64,000 nt of DNA, taken from the NCBI RefSeq assembly GCF_000218895.1, contig NC_015703.1:433501-497500 (forward strand), given 5' to 3'. Shown here piece after piece: positions 1-9,244 of this stretch (position 1 is the first letter of the stretch; every line of letters starts with the position of its first letter). The stretch is from Runella slithyformis DSM 19594 (GTDB lineage Bacteria; Bacteroidota; Bacteroidia; Cytophagales; Spirosomataceae). A program made the position numbers and the translations under genes. The notes beneath the pieces were generated by a model. That model did no database searches, was not told the origin of the DNA, and saw nothing but the letters and a program-made list of their open reading frames with translations.

Positions 1-3000
1 ACCTTTGGAAAACCGATTTAAGTTCAGGTCTCACCACGCGTCTAACAGCCATGCAGGGCAATGAATCCAACCCGCGTATTTCGCCGGATGGAAAATGGAT
101 CGCCTTCAGCGGAACCGAAAACAACAACCCCGATGTGTATCTGATGCCGCTCGAAGGGGGTGGCATTCGTCAACTGACCTACCACAGCACCTACGATCTG
201 GTGGAAGCGTGGTCGTGGGATTCGCAAACGATTTACTTTGAATCGGGCCCTCAAAATGGGGGTACTACTTTCACGGTTTCCATCAAAGGCGGCACGCCTA
301 AGCGTGTGTTCAAGCACTATTTCAATCGCATTCACAACGTAGCGGAAAGCCCTTCGGGCGAGTTGTTTTTTAATGATACCTGGGAAAGCGACAACCAAGC
401 CATGCGTAAAGGCTACAAAGGAGACTTCAACCCGGATATTCAATCGTATCATCTCCAAACCAATACGTACAAAAAATACACTGACTACCGGGGCAAAGAT
501 ATGTGGGCAACCGTGGACCGCAACGGTACTATCTATTTTGTGTCGGACGAAGCCAACGGAGAATACAATCTGCACACATTTGTTAACGGTCAAAAAACGG
601 CCTTGACTTCGTTTAAAGAATCTATTAAACGCCCGCAGGTAAGCGCCGACGGCCGTAAAGTCGTTTTTGAAAAAGACTACCAACCCTGGATCTACGACGT
701 AGCAACCAAAGCAGCCGAACCCATCAAACTCAATTTGGTACGCAATTTCACACTGTCTAAGTGGCAGGATTTTAAAGTAAGCGGCAACATTTCAACGTTT
801 GATGTGGCACCCGACAATAAGAAAATGGCGTTTATTTCCCGTGGGGAGCTGTTTGTTTCTGATGTTGACGGAAAGTTCATCAAACAACTGAAAACCACGC
901 CCAACGAGCGCGTATTGGAAGTAAAATGGCTTGCCGATACCCTGACGCTGTTGATCGGGCAAACCGCAGGCGGGTATCAAAACTGGTTTACGATCAGGGC
1001 TGACGGAAAAGGTTCCCTTAAACCGGTGACCAAAGACAGTCAATCGAACCGTCAAATGGTCCTCAATAAAGACCGCAGTGTGGGGGTGTACCTCAGCGGG
1101 CGTAACGAAGTCAAAACAATAGACCTGAAAACGTTCGAAAGTAAAACCATTGTGAAAGAAGAACTTTGGGGCTTCTACAATGACTCGCCCCGTTTCTCTC
1201 CCAATGGCGAATATATACTGTTTACGGCCTATCGCAATTTTGAAAAAGATATCTTTCTGCATCATCTGAAGAAAAATGAAACCATTAATTTAACCAATAC
1301 GGGCATTTCCGAATCCGAGCCGGTATGGTCTCCCGACAGCAAATACATTTATTTTTCCTCCGACCGGATGAACCCGAGTTATCCTTTCGGACCGCGCAAA
1401 CAAAAGCTGTACCGCATGGCACTCACCAAAATTGAAGACCCGTACCGCAGCGAAAAGTTTGAAGATCTGTTCAAGCCCGAAGCGAAAAAGAAAGAACCTT
1501 CTACGGACGCAAAAGAGGATGATAAAGGAAAGAAAAAGGGTAAAAAAGACGAAAAACCCAAGGAAGAAAAACCTAAAAACGAGGAGAAAGCGATTGAACT
1601 GGATTTGGCTGATATTTGGGAACGGATGGAGCAGGTAGGGCCTTCTTTCGGACAGCAGGGTGCGCCGTTTGTCATTCAAAAAGATGCCAAAACCTACGTT
1701 TATTATACTTCTGACCATCAGGAAGGCAACGACAAACTGTGGCGGACTGTTTATGAACCTTTTCAAAGAACAAAAACCGAAAAGGCCGAAGATTCGGGGA
1801 ATTACGAGATCGTGCAGGCAGGAGATAAATATTATCTTTTGACGGATGGAAAAATCAAAAAACTCAATTTTGAAAGCAACAAATCCGAAGAAATTGAAAT
1901 CAGCAATTACACCTTTCGCCGCAGTCTGGAAGAAGAATTTCGTCAGATGTATTATGAAGCCTGGGCGGGAGTAGAAGAGAATTTTTATAATGAAACCTTC
2001 CACGGGGCAGATTGGAAAGGGCTGCGCGATCGCTATGCTAAATTTTTGCCTTACCTCAATCGTCGGGAAGATTTCCGAACGCTGTTCAATGACATGCTCG
2101 GTGAGCTGAATGCTTCTCATTTAGGCTTTTATTCCAACGGAAAAGAAGAAGACGTATTCTACAGATCACAAACGATGGAAACGGGCATCCTGTTTGACAA
2201 TCAGCGCCCTTACGTGGTTGAGCGCATTATTAAACGCAGCGCGGCCGATAAACACGGCAAAAAAATCTTAGCGGGTGATGTGCTGACGCATGTCAACGGA
2301 GAAGCGGTGGATACACTCCAAAATCGCGATTTCTATTTTACCAAACCTTCCAACGATCCCGAATTGGAGATGACGTTCCGTCGCAAGGGCACGGACACCA
2401 CCTATACCGTAAGGGTACATCCGCAGGGCTCCATTTCGGGAAATCTGTACGACGAATGGATGGATTGGAATCAGAAGTATGTGGATGACAAATCAAAAAA
2501 TCGGATCGCCTACGTTCATATGAAAGACATGGGTATGGGACAATACGAAAAATTTGTGCAGGATATGACCCGCGATTGGTACAAAAAAGACGCGCTGATT
2601 TTTGACCTGCGCTACAATACGGGCGGTAATGTCCACGATTTGGTCCTTAATTTTCTGGCGCAAAAGCCTTATTTACAGTGGAAATACCGCGAAGGAGCGC
2701 TCTCCCCGCAGCCCAATTTCGGTGTGGCGGCCAAGCCGATCGTGCTGCTTATCAATGAGCAGTCGCTGTCTGATGCAGAAATGACGGCTACGGGTTTTAA
2801 AGCGTTGAAACTCGGCAAAATCATCGGCACGGAAACTTACCGCTGGATTATTTTTACGTCGGGCAAAGGGCTCGTCGACGGGTCTTTTTACCGACTGCCG
2901 TCATGGGGTTGCTACACGTTGGACGGCAAAAACATTGAAAAAGAAGGCACTGCCCCCGACATATACGTTAAACAGACGTTCGTAGACCGACTGAACGACA

Positions 3001-3053
3001 AAGACCCGCAACTCGACCGCGCCATCGAAGAAATTTTGAAAGACCTCAAATAG
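1..3053 (+). CDS. Tricorn-type S41 protease, 5' end outside window
   Basis: The reading frame is open from the first in-frame codon at position 3, so the true start lies upstream and the ATG at 51 is internal. The N-terminal half has WD40/PD40-like beta-propeller repeats with motifs such as ISPDGKWIAFSG, FSPNGEYILFTA and WSPDSKYIYFSSD. A strongly charged Lys/Glu linker follows at about 1480-1590. Next come a tricorn C1-like region, a PDZ segment (around ILAGDVLTHVNGEAVD) and an S41 tail-specific protease domain with NEQSLSDAE holding the presumed catalytic Ser, then IIGTETYRW. Tricorn-type enzymes degrade oligopeptides; in Bacteroidota they are usually exported, but the N-terminus that would show this is missing. 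The family assignment is secure; the substrate is unknown. Confidence 0.93.
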   Translation, partial: LWKTDLSSGLTTRLTAMQGNESNPRISPDGKWIAFSGTENNNPDVYLMPLEGGGIRQLTYHSTYDLVEAWSWDSQTIYFESGPQNGGTTFTVSIKGGTPKRVFKHYFNRIHNVAESPSGELFFNDTWESDNQAMRKGYKGDFNPDIQSYHLQTNTYKKYTDYRGKDMWATVDRNGTIYFVSDEANGEYNLHTFVNGQKTALTSFKESIKRPQVSADGRKVVFEKDYQPWIYDVATKAAEPIKLNLVRNFTLSKWQDFKVSGNISTFDVAPDNKKMAFISRGELFVSDVDGKFIKQLKTTPNERVLEVKWLADTLTLLIGQTAGGYQNWFTIRADGKGSLKPVTKDSQSNRQMVLNKDRSVGVYLSGRNEVKTIDLKTFESKTIVKEELWGFYNDSPRFSPNGEYILFTAYRNFEKDIFLHHLKKNETINLTNTGISESEPVWSPDSKYIYFSSDRMNPSYPFGPRKQKLYRMALTKIEDPYRSEKFEDLFKPEAKKKEPSTDAKEDDKGKKKGKKDEKPKEEKPKNEEKAIELDLADIWERMEQVGPSFGQQGAPFVIQKDAKTYVYYTSDHQEGNDKLWRTVYEPFQRTKTEKAEDSGNYEIVQAGDKYYLLTDGKIKKLNFESNKSEEIEISNYTFRRSLEEEFRQMYYEAWAGVEENFYNETFHGADWKGLRDRYAKFLPYLNRREDFRTLFNDMLGELNASHLGFYSNGKEEDVFYRSQTMETGILFDNQRPYVVERIIKRSAADKHGKKILAGDVLTHVNGEAVDTLQNRDFYFTKPSNDPELEMTFRRKGTDTTYTVRVHPQGSISGNLYDEWMDWNQKYVDDKSKNRIAYVHMKDMGMGQYEKFVQDMTRDWYKKDALIFDLRYNTGGNVHDLVLNFLAQKPYLQWKYREGALSPQPNFGVAAKPIVLLINEQSLSDAEMTATGFKALKLGKIIGTETYRWIIFTSGKGLVDGSFYRLPSWGCYTLDGKNIEKEGTAPDIYVKQTFVDRLNDKDPQLDRAIEEILKDLK

Positions 3054-3070
3054 AATTTCCGTTATCTTTG
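3036..3070 (+). promoter_or_regulatory. Possible promoter for DUF4494 gene
   Basis: TATCTTTG at 3063-3070 matches the Bacteroidota -7 consensus TAnnTTTG. A TTG lies at 3036-3038, but the 24-base spacer is longer than the usual 19-21. The site starts just after the preceding stop codon and about 150 bases before the next start. Confidence 0.35.
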
Positions 3071-3098
3071 AAACGGTATAGAGTAGTGACGAATTTAG

Positions 3099-3179
3099 AA
3101 TGACGAGTGACGAATTGAAAAATACCAACAGAAATTCGTAAATCGTTAATTCTTACCTCATAATTCGTCACTCGTCATT
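3099..3179. repeat. 18-bp perfect inverted repeat, 45-base loop
   Basis: AATGACGAGTGACGAATT at 3099-3116 is repeated as its exact reverse complement at 3162-3179. Related fragments (ATTCGTAA, ATTCGTAATT) occur between and after the arms, and a similar ATTCGTCATTCG stretch lies near 20213. It looks like a short dispersed intergenic element rather than a terminator, because the loop is long and no T-run follows. Confidence 0.6.
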
Positions 3180-3217
3180 CCTTCATTCGTAATTTATTCA
3201 CAATTCACTAATTAAAC

Positions 3218-3730
3218 ATGCCCAGCTGGTACTTAGGAAAAATCAAATATCAACAGGAACAGGAAAACGGAGCGCTGAAATCCATCTCAGAAGCGTATCT
3301 GGTGGATGCCGTATCGTACACCGACGCCGAAGCTCGCCTGTACGGCGTGGTGGCCGACAATACACCTGACTTTCAAATTAGTAGCCTTACTCGCATGAAG
3401 CTGTCAGACGTATTTCACTTTGAGGAAGAAGGGGGGGATAAATGGTTTAAATGCAAAACATTTTACGTCTCCATCGACGACAGCAAAGGAGCTGCAAACG
3501 CCAAAGAGAAGAAGATCGTAAGCTTTATGCTTGTCAATGCTGACAGCCCTAAGCAAGCCATCGAGCGCATAGAAAGGAGTTTGGCTACGATGCTGATTCC
3601 GTACGAAATCACCGACGTAAACCTGACGCCGATTCTGGAAGTGTATCCTTACTCGCCCGAAGACGAAGCGCAGAAAGTTCCCGCAGGCTTTCGACCGTTG
3701 GCCGAAGTAATGGCCGAACAACAAGGCTAG
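3218..3730 (+). CDS. DUF4494 domain protein
   Basis: A 170-residue cytoplasmic protein without signal peptide or membrane segment. The N-terminus (WYLGKIKYQQEQENG, then EAYLVDAVSYTDAEARLYG) is characteristic of DUF4494, a family restricted largely to Bacteroidota with no established function. The length is normal for the family. The ATG at 3218 begins right at the conserved N-terminus. It is transcribed alone: the gene before it ends 165 bases upstream and a strong hairpin follows. No catalytic motif is evident. Confidence 0.88.
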   Translation: MPSWYLGKIKYQQEQENGALKSISEAYLVDAVSYTDAEARLYGVVADNTPDFQISSLTRMKLSDVFHFEEEGGDKWFKCKTFYVSIDDSKGAANAKEKKIVSFMLVNADSPKQAIERIERSLATMLIPYEITDVNLTPILEVYPYSPEDEAQKVPAGFRPLAEVMAEQQG

Positions 3731-3743
3731 ATTAGCTGACCGG

Positions 3744-3783
3744 TAACAAAGAAGGGGCACTGAAAAGTGTCCCTTCTTTGTTA
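3744..3783. terminator. Bidirectional hairpin terminator
   Basis: An 18-base stem (3744-3761 with 3766-3783) has one G-U pair and a GAAA loop. A-runs and T-runs lie in the stem flanks. It sits between two convergent genes and overlaps the stop codon of the minus-strand gene, so it can serve both. Confidence 0.75.
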
Positions 3784-4605
3784 CTGTCGCCGCCGAGTCG
3801 TTGAGAAAGGCGGCGGGGTGGTAGGCGGAGTTGGTATTGACTTTTTGGTTTGTACCATGTTTCCCCTACTAATCGCTAAGTTGCTCAAGTACACATTTCC
3901 CGAACGAAACATCAGGTTGATGGCATACAGCCTGTCTGAAGGCACTCCGTCAAAATGAGCGGGAATCCAGCGGGGCATATCCTTGATGATGTCGGCCAAT
4001 TGGTCGAGTGTCACGTAAGGACTTTGTTTGAACGTATTAAGAACCGCCATACTATCCGCCTGCACCAGCAACACAAATGAATAAAATTCCGTGGCTGAAG
4101 GAGGGATATTTTTTAATTTTCCCCGAAGGTAGGATTGAAGCGCAAAATCGCCTCCCGGAAACATCGGCTCGCCCGAAAACTCATAAAACGCAACTTCATT
4201 TCCGTCAAAATCGTAGCAATGTTTGTCTTTACGCAAACCGTTGCGGTACCATTCACGGCGCTTGATGGTCCCATCGGGATAGAAGACCTTAAATTCCCCG
4301 AATTTCTCATTGTTTTTATAATCGGAGATCCAGTACAGATCACCGTTGGAATAAAATCCCTTGGAAAAACCCTGCCGAATCCCTTCTTTGTAATCTTTAA
4401 AGTTGGTTTCCGTCAATAATCGGCCTGCTTTATCATAAATCCGCAGCGTAGCAAACCGCTTTTTTTTGTCGTAAAACGTCACCTCTTCCTCGTGGGTGGA
4501 GAAGCTTTTGTACTGTACAGAAGTTCCGACCGAATCAGCAACAGCAGCATGAGCTTCTCCCGCCAAAAGCCAACATAACCCGATCCAAAATACATAAATT
4601 TTCAT
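3781..4605 (-). CDS. Secreted MORN-repeat protein with TonB-C-like domain
   Basis: 274 residues with an N-terminal signal peptide (hydrophobic core FWIGLCWLLAG, Ala-rich cleavage region). Residues about 45-130 contain MORN/YwqK-like repeats (TLRIYDKAGRLLTETNFKDY; SKGFYSNGDLYWISDYKN; FYPDGTIKRREWYRNG). Residues about 145-235 resemble the TonB C-terminal fold common in Bacteroidota (PMFPGGDFALQSYL, IPAHFDGVPSDRLY). The tail is rich in Pro, Thr and Arg. The combination is typical of periplasmic 'energy transducer TonB'-like proteins, but there is no N-terminal TonB anchor, so a role in energy transduction is not supported. Probably monocistronic. Confidence 0.75.
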   Translation of the reverse strand: MKIYVFWIGLCWLLAGEAHAAVADSVGTSVQYKSFSTHEEEVTFYDKKKRFATLRIYDKAGRLLTETNFKDYKEGIRQGFSKGFYSNGDLYWISDYKNNEKFGEFKVFYPDGTIKRREWYRNGLRKDKHCYDFDGNEVAFYEFSGEPMFPGGDFALQSYLRGKLKNIPPSATEFYSFVLLVQADSMAVLNTFKQSPYVTLDQLADIIKDMPRWIPAHFDGVPSDRLYAINLMFRSGNVYLSNLAISRGNMVQTKKSIPTPPTTPPPFSTTRRRQ

Positions 4606-4710
4606 AGCTAAACACCTTTCTAGCAGTCATAAAAAGGGCAGTATCCACCACGAAAACGCCCCCTCTTTCCCGAAGTTATTCCTTTCTCACGTAAAATCCT
4701 ATTCTCCGAT

Positions 4711-5469
4711 TCAGTACCCATCACTTGTGCTGACAGGGGCCGCTGCGGTATCGGCCTCAATGCCCAGACGTTTTTTGGCTTCTTCCAAAATAGCTACCGT
4801 GGCTGTAGCTCCGATGCGCGTCACCCCGAGTTCTCTTACTTTCAATAATTCTTCCAGGGTTCGGATACCGCCCGCAGCCTTGACCTGTACTTCCGGGGCG
4901 CAATGTTTGCGCATCAAAATAAGGTCGGCAGTTGTTGCTCCTTTGTAATTATAACTGCCATCGGGCTGTTTGGTATACCCGTACCCGGTCGATGTTTTGA
5001 CAAACTCTACCCCCAGAGTGCTGCAAATTTTACAAAGTTTGATTTTGTATTTGTCTTTGGGGAGCAGATCATTTTCAAAGATCACCTTCAGAATGGCACC
5101 GTGCTTATGACACTCTTTCAGAATGGCATAGATTTCTTTTTTGACGTATCGCCAATCTTCACTGAGTACTTTTCCGATGTTAACAACCATGTCAATTTCA
5201 GTAGCACCGTCTTTACAGGCCTGTCGCGCTTCGGCAACTTTCAGCGAAATGGTACTGCCGCCGTGGGGAAAACCCACCACCGTACAAACCCCTACCCCGG
5301 AGCCTTCCAGCACAGTCTTAGCCATACCCACCGCATACGGTTTGATACAGACGGTAGCCGTACTGTACAGGCGTGCCAATTCACAACCCGCCAACAGATC
5401 GGCATCGGTCATTGAGGGTTGTAACAAAGAGTGGTCAATCATCTTGGCCAATTCGCGCAGCGTAAACAT
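4711..5469 (-). CDS. deoC: Deoxyribose-phosphate aldolase
   Basis: 252 residues, normal for class I DERA, which cleaves 2-deoxyribose-5-phosphate to glyceraldehyde-3-phosphate and acetaldehyde in deoxynucleoside catabolism. Diagnostic segments are IDHSLLQPSMTDADL near the start, VCTVVGFPHG, EIDMVVNIG, the Schiff-base lysine in FVKTSTGYG and the second active-site lysine in VKAAGGIRT. It lies 50 bases downstream of the TPR gene on the same strand and may be co-transcribed with it. No other nucleoside-salvage gene is adjacent. The C-terminal tail ending SDGY is short and normal. Confidence 0.96.
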   Translation of the reverse strand: MFTLRELAKMIDHSLLQPSMTDADLLAGCELARLYSTATVCIKPYAVGMAKTVLEGSGVGVCTVVGFPHGGSTISLKVAEARQACKDGATEIDMVVNIGKVLSEDWRYVKKEIYAILKECHKHGAILKVIFENDLLPKDKYKIKLCKICSTLGVEFVKTSTGYGYTKQPDGSYNYKGATTADLILMRKHCAPEVQVKAAGGIRTLEELLKVRELGVTRIGATATVAILEEAKKRLGIEADTAAAPVSTSDGY

Positions 5470-5519
5470 AGAATAAACAGTTTAGTTAGACTGTTTTAAA
5501 AGACACAAAACGCGCTTTC

Positions 5520-6851
5520 TTACTTGCCGCAGGTCTGACCGATCACGTTGTAAGCTTCGGCAAAGCCATATTCGCCCGCTTTGCTGAAATCGTAGCAGGC
5601 ATCGTTTTTATCCAAGAGCGAATACTTGATGACTCCGCGCAGAAAGAACGCTTCGGCGTGTCGGGGTGACAATTTGATGGCACTGCTGCAATCGACCAAC
5701 GCGCCTTTTTGATCGCCAAGGGAAGATTTGACCACTGCCCGAATGAAGTAACTGTCGGAATTGGTGGGCTCAATTTGAATGGCTTTATCCAGATCAGCAA
5801 TGGCAGACTTACCCTCACCAATGGTATTTTTAGCAATTCCCCGCGACAGATACACTTCCGGGCGACCCGGTGAAAGGTCTTTGGGCTGCGTATATTTGGT
5901 GATGATTACATCCAATAATTTAATACTGTTCTCCGTGATCAGATCATTATAATAGGGCAATGTGGCCGCTGAAGCACCGTTGATTTCGATGGCTTTGTTG
6001 TAGTCGACAACGGCATCAGCGGCATTTCCCAATTTAGCCTTACATACACCACGACCGTAGTAGGCCATGTAGCTTTGAGGATTGAGCCGTATGGCCTCGT
6101 TATAATCCGCCAGCGCGTCAGCAAATTTATTCATTTTACTGCGCACCAATCCGCGGTAATAAAAAGATTCCGAATCTTTGAGATTCAGTTCAACCGCTTT
6201 GGTCAGGTCTGTTACGGCTCCGTTGAGGTCATTCAGGCGAGTGCGGGCGTTGCCTCTTCCGGCATACGCTGCTGTATACCCCAACTCGATGGCTTTTGTA
6301 AAATCGGTCACACTTCCTTTGAAATCACCCAACGCCAATTTACACTGTCCGCGACTGTTCCAGGCAAACACATTGGTTGGCTCCAGCATCAAACCGCGGT
6401 CAAAATCCTGCAAAGCACGCTTGGGGTCATCCATTTTTACCCAAATCTGACCGCGCTCCAACAATGCTTTTGCTTCGTTCGGATTCAATTCAAGGGAGGA
6501 GTTAAAATCACGTAAAGCCCCGCCGATATCGTCAAGAAGAACTCGACAAATGCCCCTGTGTAAAAAAGCTTTGGGATCCTGCGACGTGATACCGATGGCT
6601 TCATCAAAATCGCGCATAGCCCCCCTATAGTCCTTTAGGGATATTTTTAATTGACCGCGTTGATAATAACCCGGAGCATAATCTACATTGGCCTGAATGG
6701 CAGAAGAGAAGGCGATCATTGCACCGGCTATATCGCCTTTGCTTTGTTTGGTAATTCCTTCCTGAAAAAATACCTCATAGGTTGAGGTTTGAGCATACGA
6801 AAGGCCGCTTAAAAGCAGAACACCTACAAAATAAAGCAGGTTTTTTGTCAT
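5520..6851 (-). CDS. Secreted TPR-repeat protein
   Basis: 443 residues with a clear signal peptide (LLYFVGVLLLSGLSYAQ). The rest is a nearly uninterrupted array of about eleven tetratricopeptide repeats, for example GAMIAFSSAIQANVDYAPGY, GALRDFNSSLELNPNEAKAL and ALADYNEAIRLNPQSYMAYY, with one interruption around residues 290-325. Such arrays are protein-interaction scaffolds; no enzymatic domain is present. Likely periplasmic. The ATG at 6851 directly precedes the signal peptide. Partner and role are unknown. Confidence 0.85.
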   Translation of the reverse strand: MTKNLLYFVGVLLLSGLSYAQTSTYEVFFQEGITKQSKGDIAGAMIAFSSAIQANVDYAPGYYQRGQLKISLKDYRGAMRDFDEAIGITSQDPKAFLHRGICRVLLDDIGGALRDFNSSLELNPNEAKALLERGQIWVKMDDPKRALQDFDRGLMLEPTNVFAWNSRGQCKLALGDFKGSVTDFTKAIELGYTAAYAGRGNARTRLNDLNGAVTDLTKAVELNLKDSESFYYRGLVRSKMNKFADALADYNEAIRLNPQSYMAYYGRGVCKAKLGNAADAVVDYNKAIEINGASAATLPYYNDLITENSIKLLDVIITKYTQPKDLSPGRPEVYLSRGIAKNTIGEGKSAIADLDKAIQIEPTNSDSYFIRAVVKSSLGDQKGALVDCSSAIKLSPRHAEAFFLRGVIKYSLLDKNDACYDFSKAGEYGFAEAYNVIGQTCGK

Positions 6852-7034
6852 AACTATATTCGAGAGTTTAGGCTATAAAGTCACAATATTAATTCAAATA
6901 AAGCATTTTTCGCAAAATAAAAGACATAATATTTTTTATTTTACCTCTCGAATGAACGGTTGATACACAACATATTTTTTTGCGGGCAGTCTAAGGTGCC
7001 GCAAAATCGACCTCTTCCTTCTACATAGGGTTTG

Positions 7035-8066
7035 TCACCTGCCGTATTTTTCCAATACCGGAGAAGAAGCACCCGGCGGGCGAAACAGCTTTTGAAAAAA
7101 AGGAACCTGTGAAGCAAATTTAATAATCCCCTCTTCCAGAGGCACTTGTGGGACATTTAGTAGCTCCGCAACATCATTTCCCAATAAAAATCGCATTTGA
7201 GCCAATGGAAAATCACGAAGTGCAGGCGGTGCAGCCTGCTGCTGCAATACCTTAATAAGGGCTTTTGTGAGGCCGATTCCCGCTTCAGAAGTCTTAAATT
7301 GCCGCTGAAAAATAGTTCGATCCAAATGATACGCTTCCCGTAAATTTAGAGGCAAAAGCCTTTCTTCCACTCCGAGTAACGCCCCCACAACACTCCAAAA
7401 ATGGAGAAAATCAGCTTCCCGGCTATCCTCCGTATACACGCTTAACTTGCGAAGACCGCGAATGACTATATACGAAAAAGCCAGATTTGTACCCGCCATG
7501 TCTTCCTGATTGATGGGCAGGCCCCAGCCTGAATTCCACGCTTCAGCGTGTTTTGTAAAATACCGTATCACGGCGTGCATCAAACGGATCTTCAGAATTC
7601 GAATACCATTGCGACCGTTGCGCCAATCGCGTTCCTGCATGATGCCGTACACAAATTCACCTGTTTCTTCCAGGCGTTTGAAGGTATCGTTCTTAATACG
7701 CTGTGAAAACCACAATACCTGAGCACCATCGGCGGCGGCATAACAATAAGGAAGCGAATAACATCCCAGAATTAACGCGATTCGGTCGTTGTATCGCCAG
7801 AAGAAATCCATGCCTTTTGCCATCCGTTCGCGGTCGGCAAAAGAGGGTAAACGATTATGGATTTCGAAGAATGCCTGTACAAAAGCGGGCTGTGCGTCAA
7901 CGGAAAGATGCTCGGCAGTACCCAAAAAGCGCATGAATTCACCCAACGCTGCCCGTCCGCCCTCAGCCCCAAGCTGCTCCACGACGGCATCGGCGGCCGC
8001 ATCTCCCTTTTGACGATAAGGCGTCAGGAGGGCATTGTCAAAAGTACGTGTGGGCGTTATCTGCAT
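7035..8066 (-). CDS. MpaB/Lcp-like DUF2236 putative haem oxygenase
   Basis: 343 residues with the features of the DUF2236 (MpaB'/rubber oxygenase) family: an Arg/His segment (KIRLMHAVIRYF), then WGLPINQEDMAGTNLAFSY and a helical C-terminal half. In latex-clearing protein the equivalent segment supplies the haem-b ligand region, so a b-type haem oxygenase is the best inference; the substrate cannot be read from sequence. There is no signal peptide, unlike the secreted Lcp enzymes, so it is probably cytoplasmic. Neighbours (GHMP kinase upstream, TPR protein downstream) give no functional clue. Confidence 0.75.
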   Translation of the reverse strand: MQITPTRTFDNALLTPYRQKGDAAADAVVEQLGAEGGRAALGEFMRFLGTAEHLSVDAQPAFVQAFFEIHNRLPSFADRERMAKGMDFFWRYNDRIALILGCYSLPYCYAAADGAQVLWFSQRIKNDTFKRLEETGEFVYGIMQERDWRNGRNGIRILKIRLMHAVIRYFTKHAEAWNSGWGLPINQEDMAGTNLAFSYIVIRGLRKLSVYTEDSREADFLHFWSVVGALLGVEERLLPLNLREAYHLDRTIFQRQFKTSEAGIGLTKALIKVLQQQAAPPALRDFPLAQMRFLLGNDVAELLNVPQVPLEEGIIKFASQVPFFQKLFRPPGASSPVLEKYGR

Positions 8067-8148
8067 AGTGAGTCGTGAAATGGTCAGAAAGTGGTCATGA
8101 CTATCTCCTGACGCGAAGCCCGTGACTTTTCTGTCTTCAATTAACGAC

Positions 8149-9141
8149 TCAGACGATAAAAGGTTTTATGACGCGGGCGTTTTGTTTTTTGAGTTCTACA
8201 AACAAACGATTGAGCATTTCTTCGTCGCGGTAAATACCGATGATGGACCCGCCCGAGCCCGTAAAAGAGGCCGAAGCACCGCAGGCGCGCGCCGTTTCGA
8301 TCATGGCCCGGTTGCGGTCAGTAATGGTCATGATCTCGGCGCGATGGTCCAGATTTTGATTGACCAATTCGTTCAGCCGGTCGTAATTCTGTTCTTTGAT
8401 GATGTCCCTGCCTTCTTCGGCCACCCCGGCGATTTTCTGCAAGGTACCCACTACGTGCTCATCTCCCTGCTCCCACCGCTGACGAATGTTGTTCAACACT
8501 TTTCCCGATACTTTGCTCAGGTCGGTTTTGTAGGCAATGTATAATTTAGGCAATAAACGGGGGTCGATGGGCTCGTAATATCCAAAGCCCTGTTTTTCGA
8601 TCAGATCCCGCGAGAAGTCCATGTACACGCAGCCTTCGTAGCACTGAATGACGCGATCCTGCAACCCTGCCGTAATACCGAGCTCTTCGACCTCGGCTTT
8701 CAAAGCCAATGTAGGTAATAAGGGCAGCGGAATCTCCACTTTGTAAAACTGCATCAATGCCCGCATCGTAGCCACGATGATGGCACTCGAACCCGCTAAT
8801 CCGACCTGACGCGGGATGGTGGTACGGTAACGAATGGTGAAATTTTGATTGGAAAGCTTGACCCCTTCCTTTTCGCAGTATTCCAAAAATTTCTTGATGG
8901 CGGCTTTTACCAGCGGAATACCGCCGTGATAGCCCAAAGTGCTGATGGTGTCGCGTAAATGGAATATATTTTTAAACACATTGGAATCCTGCGTTTGGGG
9001 TTCTATCTGCAACTCGGGAGATTCGTGCAGCGTGATGGAAGCGCCGAAATTACGAACCGAAATAGAAATGGTTTTGCCATAATAGCCATCGGAAGGGTTT
9101 CCTAAAAGCCCTGCACGGGCATAAGCACGGGTTTCAATCAT
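8149..9141 (-). CDS. GHMP kinase, glucuronokinase-like
   Basis: 330 residues of the GHMP kinase superfamily. The N-terminal RAYARAGLLGNPSDGYYGKT, the glycine-rich ATP loop VGLAGSSAIIVATMRAL and the C-terminal ASFTGSGGSIIGIY correspond to GHMP motifs 1-3. The GNPSDGYYGKTISISVRNF stretch closely resembles plant glucuronokinase, which phosphorylates glucuronate at C1. Glucuronate kinase activity is therefore a reasonable inference, but heptose and other sugar-1-kinases share the fold. No pyrophosphorylase partner is adjacent. The start is the first ATG, directly before the conserved N-terminus. Confidence 0.82.
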   Translation of the reverse strand: MIETRAYARAGLLGNPSDGYYGKTISISVRNFGASITLHESPELQIEPQTQDSNVFKNIFHLRDTISTLGYHGGIPLVKAAIKKFLEYCEKEGVKLSNQNFTIRYRTTIPRQVGLAGSSAIIVATMRALMQFYKVEIPLPLLPTLALKAEVEELGITAGLQDRVIQCYEGCVYMDFSRDLIEKQGFGYYEPIDPRLLPKLYIAYKTDLSKVSGKVLNNIRQRWEQGDEHVVGTLQKIAGVAEEGRDIIKEQNYDRLNELVNQNLDHRAEIMTITDRNRAMIETARACGASASFTGSGGSIIGIYRDEEMLNRLFVELKKQNARVIKPFIV

Positions 9142-9199
9142 TATTTTACCTATTTGTCACCCTGTAAGGGTTGATTATCGTCGCAAAATAACAACAAAA

Positions 9200-9222
9200 A
9201 AGCGAAGGCAGTGCCTCCGCTT
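9200..9222 (-). terminator. Terminator of the M56 gene
   Basis: An 11-base stem with one mismatch (9200-9210 with 9212-9222). Read on the minus strand it is followed by a run of six T residues. It lies just downstream of the stop codon at 9245. Confidence 0.65.
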
Positions 9223-9244
9223 CTGTACTAATTTGCTGTGTGGG

